Origin: Stutzerimonas frequens
GTDB taxonomy: Bacteria; Pseudomonadota; Gammaproteobacteria; Pseudomonadales; Pseudomonadaceae
Direction of reading: 5' to 3'
Assembly (NCBI RefSeq): GCF_024448335.1
Contig: NZ_JAMOHM010000005.1
Coordinates: forward strand, 237,613 to 301,612
DNA: 64,000 nucleotides
Under the pieces are notes generated by a model. That model made no database searches, was not told the origin of the DNA, and was given only the letters and a program-made list of their open reading frames with translations. The position numbers and the translations under genes are program-made. Shown here one piece after another: positions 50,783 through 60,379 of this stretch (its first letter is position 1; each line of letters starts with the position of its first letter).

Positions 50783-53700
50783 AACGAATCCTCCTTCACA
50801 CCTTCGCTGGCGGAATCCGTGCGATCGAAGAACGAGCAGATCATCACGTAGAACAACGGAATCCAGAAGATTGCCAGCACCGCCGCGGTGAGCATGCCGC
50901 CGATCACCCCGGTACCGATGGCGTGCTTGCTGCCGGCACCCGCGCCGGAGGCGATGGCGAGCGGCACCACGCCGAGAATGAACGCCAGGGAGGTCATGAT
51001 GATCGGGCGCAGACGCATACGGCAGGCACGCAAGGCGGCGTCCGCATAGCTCATGCCCTGCTCGTGCAGCGCCTTGGCGAACTCGACGATGAGGATCGCG
51101 TTACGCGCCGACAGGCCGATAGTGGTGACCAGACCGACCTGGAAGAACACCTCGTTGGACAATCCACGCGCCAGCGTGAAGGCAAGCGCCCCAACAATAC
51201 CCAGCGGCACCACCAGCATGACCGAGAACGGAATCGACCAGCTCTCGTACAAGGCCGCCAGGCAGAGGAACACCACCAGCAGCGACAGGGCATAGAGCGC
51301 CAGCGTCTGCGAGCCTGCCAGCCGCTCCTCATAGGATTGCCCGGTCCAGGAATAGCCCACCCCCGGCGGCAGCTGAGCGGCGATGCGCTCCACCTCGGCC
51401 ATGGCATCGCCCGAGCTGTAGCCAGGTGCCGGCTCGCCGAGCATCTCGATCGCACTTACGCCGTTGAAACGCGACAGCTTCGGCGAGCCGTAGGTCCACT
51501 CGCCCGTGGCGAAGGCACTGAACGGCACCATCTCGCCAGCATCGTTGCGCACGTACCACTTCTCCAGGTCCTCGGGATTCATCCGCGCACTGGGGATGCC
51601 CTGCAGGTAGACCTTCTTCACCCGACCGCGGTCGATGAAGTCGTTGACGTAGCGACCACCCCAAGCGATCGACAGCGTGCTGTTGATATCTGCCAGGGAA
51701 ATGCCCAACACACGCGCCTTCTCGTCGTCGATGAGGATCTGATACTGCGGCTCGTCGCGCAGGGTGTTGGGCCGCACGCGGGTCAGCACCGGGCTCTGGC
51801 TGGCCAGCTGCAGGAACTTGTCCCGCGCCTGCTGCAGCACCTGCTGGCCGACACCGGCGCGATCCTGCAGGTACAGGTTGAAGCCGGTGGCGTTACCCAG
51901 CTCCATCACCGCCGGCGGCGCGAAGGCGAACACCTGGGCGTCGCGGAAACTGGCGAAATGCTGCTGCGCCCGCTGCGCCAGGGCGAATACGCTGTCTTCT
52001 TTGTCGGTGCGCTCGCTCCACGGCTTGAGGCCGATGAAGGCGATACCCGAACTCTGGCCCCGGCCGGCAAAACTGAAGCCGGTCACGGTGAACACCGAAC
52101 GGACGATGTCGCCTTCTTCTTCCAAGAGGTAGCGACGCATGGCGTCGATGCTCTGCTGGGTGCGTTCGGCAGTCGAGCCCGACGGTGTCATCACCTGGGC
52201 GAACAGTACACCCTGATCCTCTTCGGGCAGGAACGCGGTCGGGATGCGGCTGAACAGCACCACCATCACGCCGACGATCAGCACGTAGAGCAGCAGGAAT
52301 GGCGCCTTGCGCTTGAGCACGCCCCGTACGCCCCGCTCGTAGCCGTTGACGCTACGATCGAAGGTGCGATTGAACCAGCCGAAGAAACCGCGCTTCTCGT
52401 GATGGTCATCCTTGTCGATCGGCTTGAGCAGCGTCGCGCAGAGGGCCGGAGTGAAGATCAGCGCCATCAGCACCGAGAGCACCATCGCCGATACGATGGT
52501 GATCGAGAACTGCCGGTAGATGACCCCGGTCGATCCGCCGAAGAAGGCCATCGGCAGCAGTACCGCCGACAGCACCACGCCGATGCCGATCAGCGCGCCC
52601 TGGATCTGGCCCATGGACTTGCGCGTGGCTTCCAGCGGCGAGAGGCCCTCCTCGCGCATCACCCGCTCGACGTTTTCCACCACCACGATGGCGTCGTCCA
52701 CTAGCAGGCCGATCGCCAGGATCATGGCGAACATGGTCAACGTGTTGATGCTGAAGCCAAACACCGCCAGCACGCCGAAGGTACCCAGCAGCACCACCGG
52801 CACCGCCAGCGTCGGCACCAGCGTCGCGCGGAAGTTCTGCAGGAACAGGTACATCACCAGGAACACCAGCACGAACGCCTCGAGCAGCGTGTGCATGACC
52901 CCGGTGATGGATGCGGAAATGACCGGCGTGGTGTCGTACGGATAGACCACCTCGACGCCCGGCGGGAAGAACGGCTTGAGCTCGTCGATGGTCTTGCGCA
53001 CGCCTTCGACGGTATCCAGCGCGTTGGCGCCGGTGGCCAGTTTCAACGCCAGGCCGGCAGCCGGCTTGCCGTTGAAATGCGCGCTGACCGAGTAGTTCTC
53101 ACCGCCCAGCTCGACCTTGGCGACATCACCCAGGCGCACCTGCGAGCCGTCGGCGTTGACCTTGAGCAGGATGTTGCGGAACTGCTCAGGAGTCTGCAGA
53201 CGAGTCTTGCCGATAACCGTGGCATTGAGCTGCTGGCCCGGCAGCGCCGGCAAACCACCGAGCTGGCCGGACGAGACCTGGACGTTCTGTGCCTGGATCG
53301 CCGCGCTGACATCCACCGGTGTCAGGCTGAAGTTGTTCAGCTTGGCCGGGTCGAGCCAGATGCGCATCGCGTACTGGGCACCGAACACCTGGAAGTCGCC
53401 CACACCCTTGGTCCGCGAGATCGGGTCCTGCATGTTGGCGACGATGTAATTCGCCAGGTCACGCTGGTCGAGGCTGCCGTCGGTGGAGACCAGGCCGATG
53501 ACGATCAGGAAGTTGCGCACCGCCTTGGTCACACGGATGCCCTGCTGCTGGACTTCCTGCGGCAGCAACGGGGTCGCCAGCTGCAGCTTGTTCTGCACCT
53601 GGACTTGGGCGATATCGGGATTGGTGCCCTGATCGAAGGTCACGGTGATCGACATGCTGCCGTCGGAGTTGCTTTCCGAGGAGATGTAGCGCAGCCCGTC

Positions 53701-53916
53701 GATGCCGTTGAGCTGCTGCTCGATGACCTGCACCACGGTGTCCTGCACCGTCTGCGCCGAGGCGCCCGGATAGCTGACGGAGATGCCGACGGCAGGCGCG
53801 GCGATGCTCGGGTACTGGTTGACCGGCAGCTTGAGGATGGACAGGCCGCCGGCGAGCATGATCACCAGGGCGATTACCCAGGCGAAGATCGGCCGGTCGA
53901 TGAAAAATCTGGACAT
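50779..53916 (-). CDS. mexB: RND efflux inner-membrane pump (MexB/TtgB type)
   Basis: This 1045-aa HAE1-family proton-driven pump matches MexB in length (1046). The start [20 protein letters not shown], twelve-helix layout, GxSxGxG-free porter loops and proton-relay Asp pair in [15 protein letters not shown] are all seen. It picks up amphiphilic drugs from periplasm and membrane. The adaptor gene lies 14 bp upstream and the channel gene overlaps downstream, so stoichiometric expression is expected. Confidence 0.95.
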   Translation of the reverse strand: MSRFFIDRPIFAWVIALVIMLAGGLSILKLPVNQYPSIAAPAVGISVSYPGASAQTVQDTVVQVIEQQLNGIDGLRYISSESNSDGSMSITVTFDQGTNPDIAQVQVQNKLQLATPLLPQEVQQQGIRVTKAVRNFLIVIGLVSTDGSLDQRDLANYIVANMQDPISRTKGVGDFQVFGAQYAMRIWLDPAKLNNFSLTPVDVSAAIQAQNVQVSSGQLGGLPALPGQQLNATVIGKTRLQTPEQFRNILLKVNADGSQVRLGDVAKVELGGENYSVSAHFNGKPAAGLALKLATGANALDTVEGVRKTIDELKPFFPPGVEVVYPYDTTPVISASITGVMHTLLEAFVLVFLVMYLFLQNFRATLVPTLAVPVVLLGTFGVLAVFGFSINTLTMFAMILAIGLLVDDAIVVVENVERVMREEGLSPLEATRKSMGQIQGALIGIGVVLSAVLLPMAFFGGSTGVIYRQFSITIVSAMVLSVLMALIFTPALCATLLKPIDKDDHHEKRGFFGWFNRTFDRSVNGYERGVRGVLKRKAPFLLLYVLIVGVMVVLFSRIPTAFLPEEDQGVLFAQVMTPSGSTAERTQQSIDAMRRYLLEEEGDIVRSVFTVTGFSFAGRGQSSGIAFIGLKPWSERTDKEDSVFALAQRAQQHFASFRDAQVFAFAPPAVMELGNATGFNLYLQDRAGVGQQVLQQARDKFLQLASQSPVLTRVRPNTLRDEPQYQILIDDEKARVLGISLADINSTLSIAWGGRYVNDFIDRGRVKKVYLQGIPSARMNPEDLEKWYVRNDAGEMVPFSAFATGEWTYGSPKLSRFNGVSAIEMLGEPAPGYSSGDAMAEVERIAAQLPPGVGYSWTGQSYEERLAGSQTLALYALSLLVVFLCLAALYESWSIPFSVMLVVPLGIVGALAFTLARGLSNEVFFQVGLVTTIGLSARNAILIVEFAKALHEQGMSYADAALRACRMRLRPIIMTSLAFILGVVPLAIASGAGAGSKHAIGTGVIGGMLTAAVLAIFWIPLFYVMICSFFDRTDSASEGVKEDSL

Positions 53917-53930
53917 GAACTAGTAACCCC

Positions 53931-55070
53931 TCAGCCTTCTTGGCCTTGGGGCTGTGCGCTCACCCCCCGATTATCGACGTTGGTCGCCGGCGCCACCTCG
54001 ACCTCCACACCCGGCTGGATGAACTGCAACCCCTCGGTGATCACGCGATCACCGGGCTGCAAGCCATCGCCGACCAGCCAGCGGTTGCCGACCGCGCGCT
54101 CGGTCTTGATCGTGCGCAGCTCGACCTTGTTCTCCGCGTTGACCACCATCGCGGTCGGTTCACCCTTGGCGTTGCGTGTCACGCCTTGCTGCGGCACCAG
54201 CATCGCCTCGCTCTTGAGGCCTGCCACCAGCTGCGCATGGACGAACATGCCCGGCAACAGAATCTTGTCCGGATTGGGGAAGACGGCGCGCAGGGTCACC
54301 GAGCCGGTACCAGGGTCGACCGTCACTTCGCTGAATTCGAGCTTGCCCTCATGGCCGTAATCGCTGCCATCTTCCAGTTTCAGGCTGACCCGCGCGGCGT
54401 TCTCGCCGGACTTCTGCAGCCGGCCTTCGGCCAGATCGCGGCGCAGCGCCAAGAGATCACGGGCAGGCTGGGTGACATCGACATAAATCGGATCGAGCTG
54501 CTGAATGGTCGCCAGCTCCTGCGCCTGGCCATTGCTGACCAGCGCACCTTCGGTGACGGCGGAACGGCCAATGCGGCCGGAGATGGGCGCCAGCACCTTG
54601 GTGTAGCGCAGGTCGATGCGCGCGCGCTCCAGCTCCGCTTCGGCCTGCAGGCTGGCTGCGCGGGCCTCGTCATAGGCCTGCTTGCTGACAGCCTGATCCT
54701 TGACCAGCTCGGCATAGCGGTCAGCCAGCGACTTGCTGGAAGCCAGGCTGGCCTGAGCGCTTTTCAGGGTAGCTTCATAGACCGAGGCATCGATCTGGTA
54801 CAGCTGCTGCCCGGCCTTGACGTCACTGCCTTCGGTGAACAGACGCTTCTGGATGATGCCATTGACCTGGGGCCGTACTTCGGCAATGCGGTAGGCGCGT
54901 GTGCGGCCAGGCAGATCAGTGGTCACCGCGAACGGTTCCGTCTGCACGGTCACGATGCCTACCTTGGGCTTCTGCTGCGCCGGTGGCGCGGTTTCCTCCT
55001 GGCAGCCGGCCAGGAAAACAGCCACGGCGAGAATGGACATCAGGGCAGCACTGGCTGACTTGATCGACAT
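53931..55070 (-). CDS. mexA: RND efflux periplasmic adaptor (MexA/TtgA type)
   Basis: This 379-aa membrane-fusion protein is a lipoprotein (VFLAGC, Cys about 24) with a lipoyl/hairpin/beta-barrel layout: DLPGRTRAYRIAEVRPQVNG near residue 55 is typical of MexA/AcrA. The ATG at 55070 has AGAGG upstream; the longer frame to 55109 is in the leader. It is the first gene of the efflux operon. The usual repressor gene between it and yceI is missing here. Confidence 0.95.
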   Translation of the reverse strand: MSIKSASAALMSILAVAVFLAGCQEETAPPAQQKPKVGIVTVQTEPFAVTTDLPGRTRAYRIAEVRPQVNGIIQKRLFTEGSDVKAGQQLYQIDASVYEATLKSAQASLASSKSLADRYAELVKDQAVSKQAYDEARAASLQAEAELERARIDLRYTKVLAPISGRIGRSAVTEGALVSNGQAQELATIQQLDPIYVDVTQPARDLLALRRDLAEGRLQKSGENAARVSLKLEDGSDYGHEGKLEFSEVTVDPGTGSVTLRAVFPNPDKILLPGMFVHAQLVAGLKSEAMLVPQQGVTRNAKGEPTAMVVNAENKVELRTIKTERAVGNRWLVGDGLQPGDRVITEGLQFIQPGVEVEVAPATNVDNRGVSAQPQGQEG

Positions 55071-55142
55071 GGATAGACCTCTTGAAAACCGGCAGGCGGG
55101 AATGAGCAAAGCACGCCGCAGATGCGGATAGCAGAATGGACC

Positions 55143-55176
55143 GGAATATACTTACATCCATCACTGTCTGTAAACC
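55143..55176 (-). promoter_or_regulatory. Efflux operon promoter with a TtgR-like operator
   Basis: On the minus strand, TTTACA, 18 nt, TATATT make a promoter, and the spacer holds the dyad TTACA-N12-TGTAA. The run ATGTAAGTATATTCC is, as I remember it, the same as in the P. putida ttgABC operator bound by the TetR-family repressor TtgR. It lies about 80 bp upstream of the adaptor gene. Confidence 0.6.
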
Positions 55177-55276
55177 GCCAAAACCTCCCACTGACCCGGT
55201 TAAATGTTGCGAAACGTGCATTCCAGACATTGCGGTGTGTCCTGTCCAGTCAGCGGTGAGCGACCTTCGCAAAGCA

Positions 55277-55301
55277 GAACGCCGGCGTGGTGCCGGCGTT
55301 C
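55277..55301 (-). terminator. Terminator-like hairpin after yceI
   Basis: GAACGCCGGC / GCCGGCGTTC forms a perfect 10-bp stem with a 5-nt loop, 19 bp after the yceI stop. The following T-content is poor (TGCTTTGC). Confidence 0.6.
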
Positions 55302-55319
55302 GTCAACCCGAAACAGGGC

Positions 55320-55895
55320 TTACTTGCGCACACCTTCGACGGAGATGATCAGGTCGACCGTCTGCGAGGCAGGGCCGAGATCCATCTTGATGTCGAAGTC
55401 CTTGAGGGTCAGCGTCGTGCTGCCTTCGAAGCCGGCACGATAGCCACCCCACGGGTCCTTGCCTTCGCCAATGAACCTGGCGGCGATCACCACCGGCTTG
55501 GTCACGCCGTTGAGGGTCAGGTTGCCGGTGATGTCGGCGGTGCCCTCGCCGGTGGACTTCACCGACGTCGACTCGAAGGTGGCCGTCGGGTGCTTGGCGA
55601 CATTGAGGAAGTCATCGCTGCGCAGATGCTTGTCACGCTCGGCATGATTGGTGTCGACGCTGGCGGTCTTCAGCGTGACGTTGACCTTGCTCTCCTCCGG
55701 CTTGGCCGCATCGAAGCTGAAGTCGCCGTCGAAGTCGTTGAAGGTGCCCCACAGCCAGCTGTAACCAAGGTGGCTGATCTTGAAGTTGACGAAGGCATGC
55801 TGGCCTTCCTTGTCGATGGCGTAATCGGCCGCGAATGCCTGGCCGCCGACCAGTGCGGACCCAAGGATCAGTGCCGCGAGGGTTTTCTTGAGCAT
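55320..55895 (-). CDS. yceI: YceI-family periplasmic protein
   Basis: This 191-aa secreted lipocalin-like protein has a signal peptide (ALVGGQAFA, about residue 23) and the YceI core: [20 protein letters not shown], then [19 protein letters not shown]. YceI proteins bind polyisoprenoids such as ubiquinone-8. Its gene follows the cytochrome b561 gene by 24 bp, a common operon. In P. aeruginosa the homologue at this position is called PasP. Confidence 0.92.
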   Translation of the reverse strand: MLKKTLAALILGSALVGGQAFAADYAIDKEGQHAFVNFKISHLGYSWLWGTFNDFDGDFSFDAAKPEESKVNVTLKTASVDTNHAERDKHLRSDDFLNVAKHPTATFESTSVKSTGEGTADITGNLTLNGVTKPVVIAARFIGEGKDPWGGYRAGFEGSTTLTLKDFDIKMDLGPASQTVDLIISVEGVRK

Positions 55896-55919
55896 CAGTG
55901 ATTCTCCTGTCTTTGATGA

Positions 55920-56483
55920 TTAATCGGCATTGAAACCGAGCATGCGCCTGAGCGTCGCATCGCGGTCGATGAAATGGTGCTTGAGCGCGGCCAGGGCATG
56001 TACGACGGCAAAGATCACCAGCGCCCAGGCGACATACTCGTGAACCAGCCCGGCGCGATCGGCCTGGTCCGGAATGGAGGTGATGAGCGCCGGCACGTCG
56101 AACAGGCCGAACACACCGATTGGCCGGCCGTCGGCAGTGGAAATCAGGTAGCCGGAGATCATGACGACGAACAGGCCGAGGTAGAGCAGCCCATGCCCAA
56201 GCTTGGCAGCCCTCTGAGTTAGCCGGCCCTGGCTTGCCAACGGCCCCGGTGCCGGACTGATGAAGCGCCAGAGCATCCGCAGCAGCATGATCAGAAACAA
56301 CACGATGCCAATGCTCTTGTGCAGGTCCGGCGCGGTGCGGTACCAGCTGCTGTAGTAGTTAAGCCCGACCATCCAGAAGCCCAGGGCGAATAATCCGAAG
56401 ACCGCGACGGCCACCAGCCAGTGCAACGCGATACTGGTCAGCCCGTAGTGCGTGGAAGAGTTGCGCCAGCGCATCGAATCCAT
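55920..56483 (-). CDS. Cytochrome b561
   Basis: This 187-aa four-helix membrane protein has the paired His ligands for two b haems (ALHWLVAVAVFGL, DLHKSIGIVLF, FAVVHALAALKHHF). It should pass electrons between quinol and a periplasmic partner; the coupling with YceI suggests a quinone-linked role. Either 56483 or 56474 may be the start. The upstream 150 bp face divergent bioA. Confidence 0.9.
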   Translation of the reverse strand: MDSMRWRNSSTHYGLTSIALHWLVAVAVFGLFALGFWMVGLNYYSSWYRTAPDLHKSIGIVLFLIMLLRMLWRFISPAPGPLASQGRLTQRAAKLGHGLLYLGLFVVMISGYLISTADGRPIGVFGLFDVPALITSIPDQADRAGLVHEYVAWALVIFAVVHALAALKHHFIDRDATLRRMLGFNAD

Positions 56484-56636
56484 CCTTCAATTTCGAGGGT
56501 TAGAAGCCTAGCCGGTTACCTATCGGAATAGAGCGCATTTTTTCGCTTTGAAGCATCGAGTAAATCGATAACTGATCGCATCGAGTGTCACTTGCAAGTT
56601 CTGCTAGGCTTCGCGACTCACTGCGGAGGACCAACC

Positions 56637-58043
56637 ATGAGCCTGAACGACAGCTGGATGCAACGCGACCTCGCCGTGCTCTGGCATCCCTGCACCCAGA
56701 TGAAGGACCACGAGCAGTTACCGCTGATCCCCATCCGCCGCGGCGACGGCGTGTGGCTGGAGGATTTCGACGGCAAGCGTTACCTGGACGCGGTGAGTTC
56801 CTGGTGGGTCAACGTGTTCGGCCATGCCAACCCGCGCATCAACCAACGCATCAAGGACCAGGTCGACCAGCTCGAGCACGTGATGCTCGCCGGCTTCAGC
56901 CACCAGCCGGTGGTGGAACTGTCGGAGCGGCTGGTCGCCTTGACGCCGGCCGGCCTGGAGCGCGTGTTCTACACCGACAACGGCTCCACCGGCATCGAGG
57001 TGGCGCTGAAGATGAGCTTCCACTACTGGCGCAACAGTGGCCGCGAGCGCAAACAGCGCTTCGTCACGCTGACCAACAGCTATCACGGCGAAACCGTTGC
57101 CGCCATGTCGGTGGGCGACGTCGCGCTCTTCACCGACACCTACAAGCCTCTGCTGCTGGACACCTTCAAGGTGCCGAGCCCGGACTGCTACCTGCGCCCC
57201 GAGGGCATGAGCTGGGAAGAGCATTCGCGGCAGATGTTCGCGCACATGGAGCAGACCCTGGCCGAGCATCATCAGGACATCGCCGCGGTCATCGTCGAAC
57301 CGCTGATCCAAGGCGCCGGCGGCATGCGCATGTATCACCCGGTCTACCTCAAGCTGCTGCGCGAAGCCTGCGACCGCTACGAGGTACACCTCATCCATGA
57401 CGAGATCGCCGTCGGCTTCGGTCGCACCGGCACCATGTTCGCCTGCGAGCAGGCCGGCATCACACCGGATTTCCTCTGCCTGTCCAAGGCCCTTACCGGC
57501 GGCTACCTGCCGATGGCTGCGGTGCTCACCACAGACAAGCTGTACCAGGCGTTCTACGACGACTACTCGACCCTACGAGCCTTCCTCCATTCGCACACCT
57601 ACACCGGCAACCCGCTGGCCTGTGCCGCCGCGCTGGCGACGCTGGACATTTTCGCCGAGGACAATGTCATCGAAGCGAACAGGGCCCTGGCCGCGCGCAT
57701 GGCCAGCGCCACCGCGCACCTGGCCGATCACCCGCACGTGGCCGAGGTGCGCCAGACCGGCATGGCACTGGCCATTGAAATGGTGCAGGACAAGCCCACT
57801 CGCGCGGCCTATCCGTGGCAGGAGCGTCGCGGCCTCAAGGTCTATGAGCACGCACTGCAGCGCGGCGCCCTGCTGCGGCCGCTCGGTAGCGTGGTGTATT
57901 TCCTGCCGCCGTATTGCATTACTGAAGAACAGATCGATTTTCTCGCCACCGTGGCCAGCGAGGGTATCGACATCGCCACGCGCGACAGTGCACAGGTTTC
58001 GGTGCCGGCGGGGCCGTATCCGGATTTCCGCGATCCGGGCTGA
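56637..58043 (+). CDS. bioA: Adenosylmethionine-8-amino-7-oxononanoate aminotransferase
   Basis: This 468-aa PLP enzyme uses SAM as amino donor in biotin synthesis. Features are HPCTQMKDHE near the N terminus, SSWWVNVFGHANPRI, and PLP Lys in LCLSKALTGGYLPM. GGAGGA lies 6 nt before the ATG at 56637. No other bio genes are in the window. The 150 bp upstream contain a direct repeat of GCATCGAGT near 56552 and 56578. Confidence 0.95.
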   Translation: MSLNDSWMQRDLAVLWHPCTQMKDHEQLPLIPIRRGDGVWLEDFDGKRYLDAVSSWWVNVFGHANPRINQRIKDQVDQLEHVMLAGFSHQPVVELSERLVALTPAGLERVFYTDNGSTGIEVALKMSFHYWRNSGRERKQRFVTLTNSYHGETVAAMSVGDVALFTDTYKPLLLDTFKVPSPDCYLRPEGMSWEEHSRQMFAHMEQTLAEHHQDIAAVIVEPLIQGAGGMRMYHPVYLKLLREACDRYEVHLIHDEIAVGFGRTGTMFACEQAGITPDFLCLSKALTGGYLPMAAVLTTDKLYQAFYDDYSTLRAFLHSHTYTGNPLACAAALATLDIFAEDNVIEANRALAARMASATAHLADHPHVAEVRQTGMALAIEMVQDKPTRAAYPWQERRGLKVYEHALQRGALLRPLGSVVYFLPPYCITEEQIDFLATVASEGIDIATRDSAQVSVPAGPYPDFRDPG

Positions 58044-58129
58044 AGTCACGTAAGTGTGCGGCGGTCTGCTGACCGGACCGCCGATGCTTTAGACTTGCAG
58101 CCTCATCCACCTCGCCCTGCCGTTGCCCT

Positions 58130-58846
58130 ATGCGCCTATCCCGCTTCTTCGTCGACGCCCCCCTTTCCCTCGGCCAGCATGCACTCCCCGAGGCGGCGGC
58201 CCACTACATCGGGCGAGTCCTGCGCCTGTCGACCGGCAGCGTGGTGCAGCTTTTTGATGGCAGCGGCCAGGAGTATCGCGGCGAGCTGACGGAGGTCGGC
58301 AAGAAGCGCGTTAGCGTCGAGTTGCACGAACGCCTGGCCGGGATGCCGGAATCACCGCTGCAGATACACCTCGGGCAGGGCCTGTCGCGCGGCGAGCGCA
58401 TGGACTGGGCGATCCAGAAGGCCACCGAGCTAGGCGTCAGCGAGATCACGCCGCTAATCAGCGAGCGGTGTGAAGTGCGCCTCAACGATGAGCGGGCCGA
58501 CAAGCGTCTGGCCCACTGGCGGCAGATCGCCATCAGCGCCTGCGAGCAGTGTGGCCGTTCGGTCCTGCCGATCATCCATTCACCGGTTGCGCTTCGCGAC
58601 TGGCTGGCCGTCGAGGCCGACCTCAAGCTCGTGCTGCACCCGGTGGCCGAGCCGCTGGCGAGCCATACCAAGCCGCAAAGCCTGGCGTTTTTGATCGGTC
58701 CGGAGGGTGGCCTGAGCCAGAGCGAAGTCGAACAGGCTGCTGGGCAGGGCTTTCTTCCGGCGCGGCTGGGGCCGCGGGTTCTGCGCACCGAAACGGCGCC
58801 GGTGGTGGCGCTGAGCGTGGCGCAGCAGCTATGGGGAGACTTCTAG
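58130..58846 (+). CDS. rsmE: 16S rRNA m3U1498 methyltransferase
   Basis: This 238-aa SPOUT-class enzyme methylates U1498 of 16S rRNA. It has an N-terminal PUA-like domain (about residues 1-70) and the knotted SAM site LIGPEGGLSQSEVEQA with GPRVLRTETAP. A TTTAGACTT -10-like box precedes the ATG. It converges on chpC with 13 bp between stops. Confidence 0.94.
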   Translation: MRLSRFFVDAPLSLGQHALPEAAAHYIGRVLRLSTGSVVQLFDGSGQEYRGELTEVGKKRVSVELHERLAGMPESPLQIHLGQGLSRGERMDWAIQKATELGVSEITPLISERCEVRLNDERADKRLAHWRQIAISACEQCGRSVLPIIHSPVALRDWLAVEADLKLVLHPVAEPLASHTKPQSLAFLIGPEGGLSQSEVEQAAGQGFLPARLGPRVLRTETAPVVALSVAQQLWGDF

Positions 58847-58859
58847 CACCCAGGCGTGC

Positions 58860-59330
58860 TCAGATCAGCCCGGCATCCGCCAGCTGCTGCTCCAGGCCGA
58901 CCAGATCGGGAATGCGCGCCTGCATATCGCCCAGGTCGACAGCGTCCAGCTCCAGCGGAGCAAGCGCCGCATCCGCTCGAGCCAGACTGGTATCCACCTT
59001 TATCGAATGCGGAATACCCTGCACCAGCAATGCGATGAACTTGACGTGTTCGCGCCCACCCACCGCGTTGAGCACAGCTACCCGGGCAGTCTGGCCAACC
59101 GATGGCGGCTGCCCGGTAGACGCTGCCTCGAACGACAGCAGCGGCAGGCTCAGGTCGCGCCACTGCACCTGACCGAGAAACCAGGCCGGCATGCCCTCGG
59201 CGGCCTGCGGCGCGCGGTACGGAATCAGCTCGGCCACCGCGACGTTGGGTACCAGCAACATGCGGTCGGCAAGCGGCATCAGCAGCCCGGTGAGGCTTTC
59301 CGCGTCCTGAGAAACGACCATCTGACTCAT
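58860..59330 (-). CDS. chpC: CheW-like protein of the Chp system
   Basis: This 156-aa single CheW domain (LLMPLADRMLLVPNVAVAEL at the start) is the ChpC homologue that links some chemoreceptors to ChpA. Its start overlaps chpB by 4 bp, so they are translationally coupled. In P. aeruginosa chpD and chpE follow; here rsmE does. Confidence 0.87.
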   Translation of the reverse strand: MSQMVVSQDAESLTGLLMPLADRMLLVPNVAVAELIPYRAPQAAEGMPAWFLGQVQWRDLSLPLLSFEAASTGQPPSVGQTARVAVLNAVGGREHVKFIALLVQGIPHSIKVDTSLARADAALAPLELDAVDLGDMQARIPDLVGLEQQLADAGLI

Positions 59331-60379
59331 GAGTTATTCCGTAGTAAAGACGTGGTGGTCGTACCGACCTGATTCACCAAATGATTGACCAGCGCCTGGG
59401 CCAGTTCGCGAGGATCGCCACTGTAGGAGCTGTAGCCACCCTCGCGAAGATTGTCCGGCATGCTCGAGCAGGCGCAGGAGTCGGCCCGCTGCGTCCAGAC
59501 CCTGGCGCCCTGGCGCAGGGCATAGGCGGCGGCCGCGCTGCCGTCGCTGCCCATGCCACTGAAGGCGATGATGCCGCAACGTTCGCCGAACTGCTGCGCC
59601 AGGTTCAGCATCATCTGATCGATCGACGGACTATACGGCTCCGGCCAGCAGCGACCGGTCAGCCGCGTGCGGCCGTCGGCCTCGAACCCCAGCTCCTCGC
59701 CGATCGGCGCGATGATCACTTCGCCGCAGCGAACCCGCTCACCCGGACGGACCTGGCGCACCTGCCATTGGCTGTGCCGGCCCACGGCCTGGGACAGCGC
59801 CGATTCGAAGCTGGCCTCGATGTGCTGGGCATAGATGAAACCCACCGGCAGCCCGCCCGGCAAAGCGTCGAGAAACGCCTTCACAGCCTCAGGCCCACCA
59901 AGCGAGGCAGCCAGCAACCAGACCTGAGCTGCTGGCTCGCCTACATGCAGCGCCGAATCGGCGAACACCGCCGGCAGCGTCAGTCGCTCGAGCCCCTGCC
60001 CGTCGCCCTGCAACACACCCAGGCGTGGTCCCACCGCACGCGACGGATCCCCCACCAGGCGCTTGAGCTTGCTGAACAGGCTGCGCTCCCAGCGCGGGTA
60101 GAATTCGGAGTGCCGTTCCGGTGCATGCCCTTCGCCGAACAGCACGCGCGTGGTATCTCGCTCCAGGAGCGCATCCACCAGCGGCGAATCCTCGGTCTGC
60201 GCTAGGTCCACCAGCCAAAGATCGGCCTCGGTACCGTCCAGGTCGGCCGGCTCCAGGCGCGCCGGGTCGTTGTTCAGCACGACCTGATAGCCACTGCCGG
60301 TCAGCGCCTGCTGCAGCACATGGCGCTGCAGCGAGGTGTCGGCTAGTACCGCTATGCGTGCAGAGAGAACGTCAGACAT
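59327..60379 (-). CDS. chpB: CheB-type methylesterase of the Chp system
   Basis: This 350-aa protein has a degenerate receiver-like N-terminal region (residues 1-130) lacking the normal phospho-Asp setting, and a C-terminal CheB esterase with the catalytic Ser (ASLGGPEA), His (YAQHIEASF) and Asp (GMGSDGSAA). It demethylates the PilJ receptor in the type IV pilus chemotaxis-like pathway. The start at 60379 overlaps the end of chpA by 8 bp. Confidence 0.9.
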   Translation of the reverse strand: MSDVLSARIAVLADTSLQRHVLQQALTGSGYQVVLNNDPARLEPADLDGTEADLWLVDLAQTEDSPLVDALLERDTTRVLFGEGHAPERHSEFYPRWERSLFSKLKRLVGDPSRAVGPRLGVLQGDGQGLERLTLPAVFADSALHVGEPAAQVWLLAASLGGPEAVKAFLDALPGGLPVGFIYAQHIEASFESALSQAVGRHSQWQVRQVRPGERVRCGEVIIAPIGEELGFEADGRTRLTGRCWPEPYSPSIDQMMLNLAQQFGERCGIIAFSGMGSDGSAAAAYALRQGARVWTQRADSCACSSMPDNLREGGYSSYSGDPRELAQALVNHLVNQVGTTTTSLLRNNS

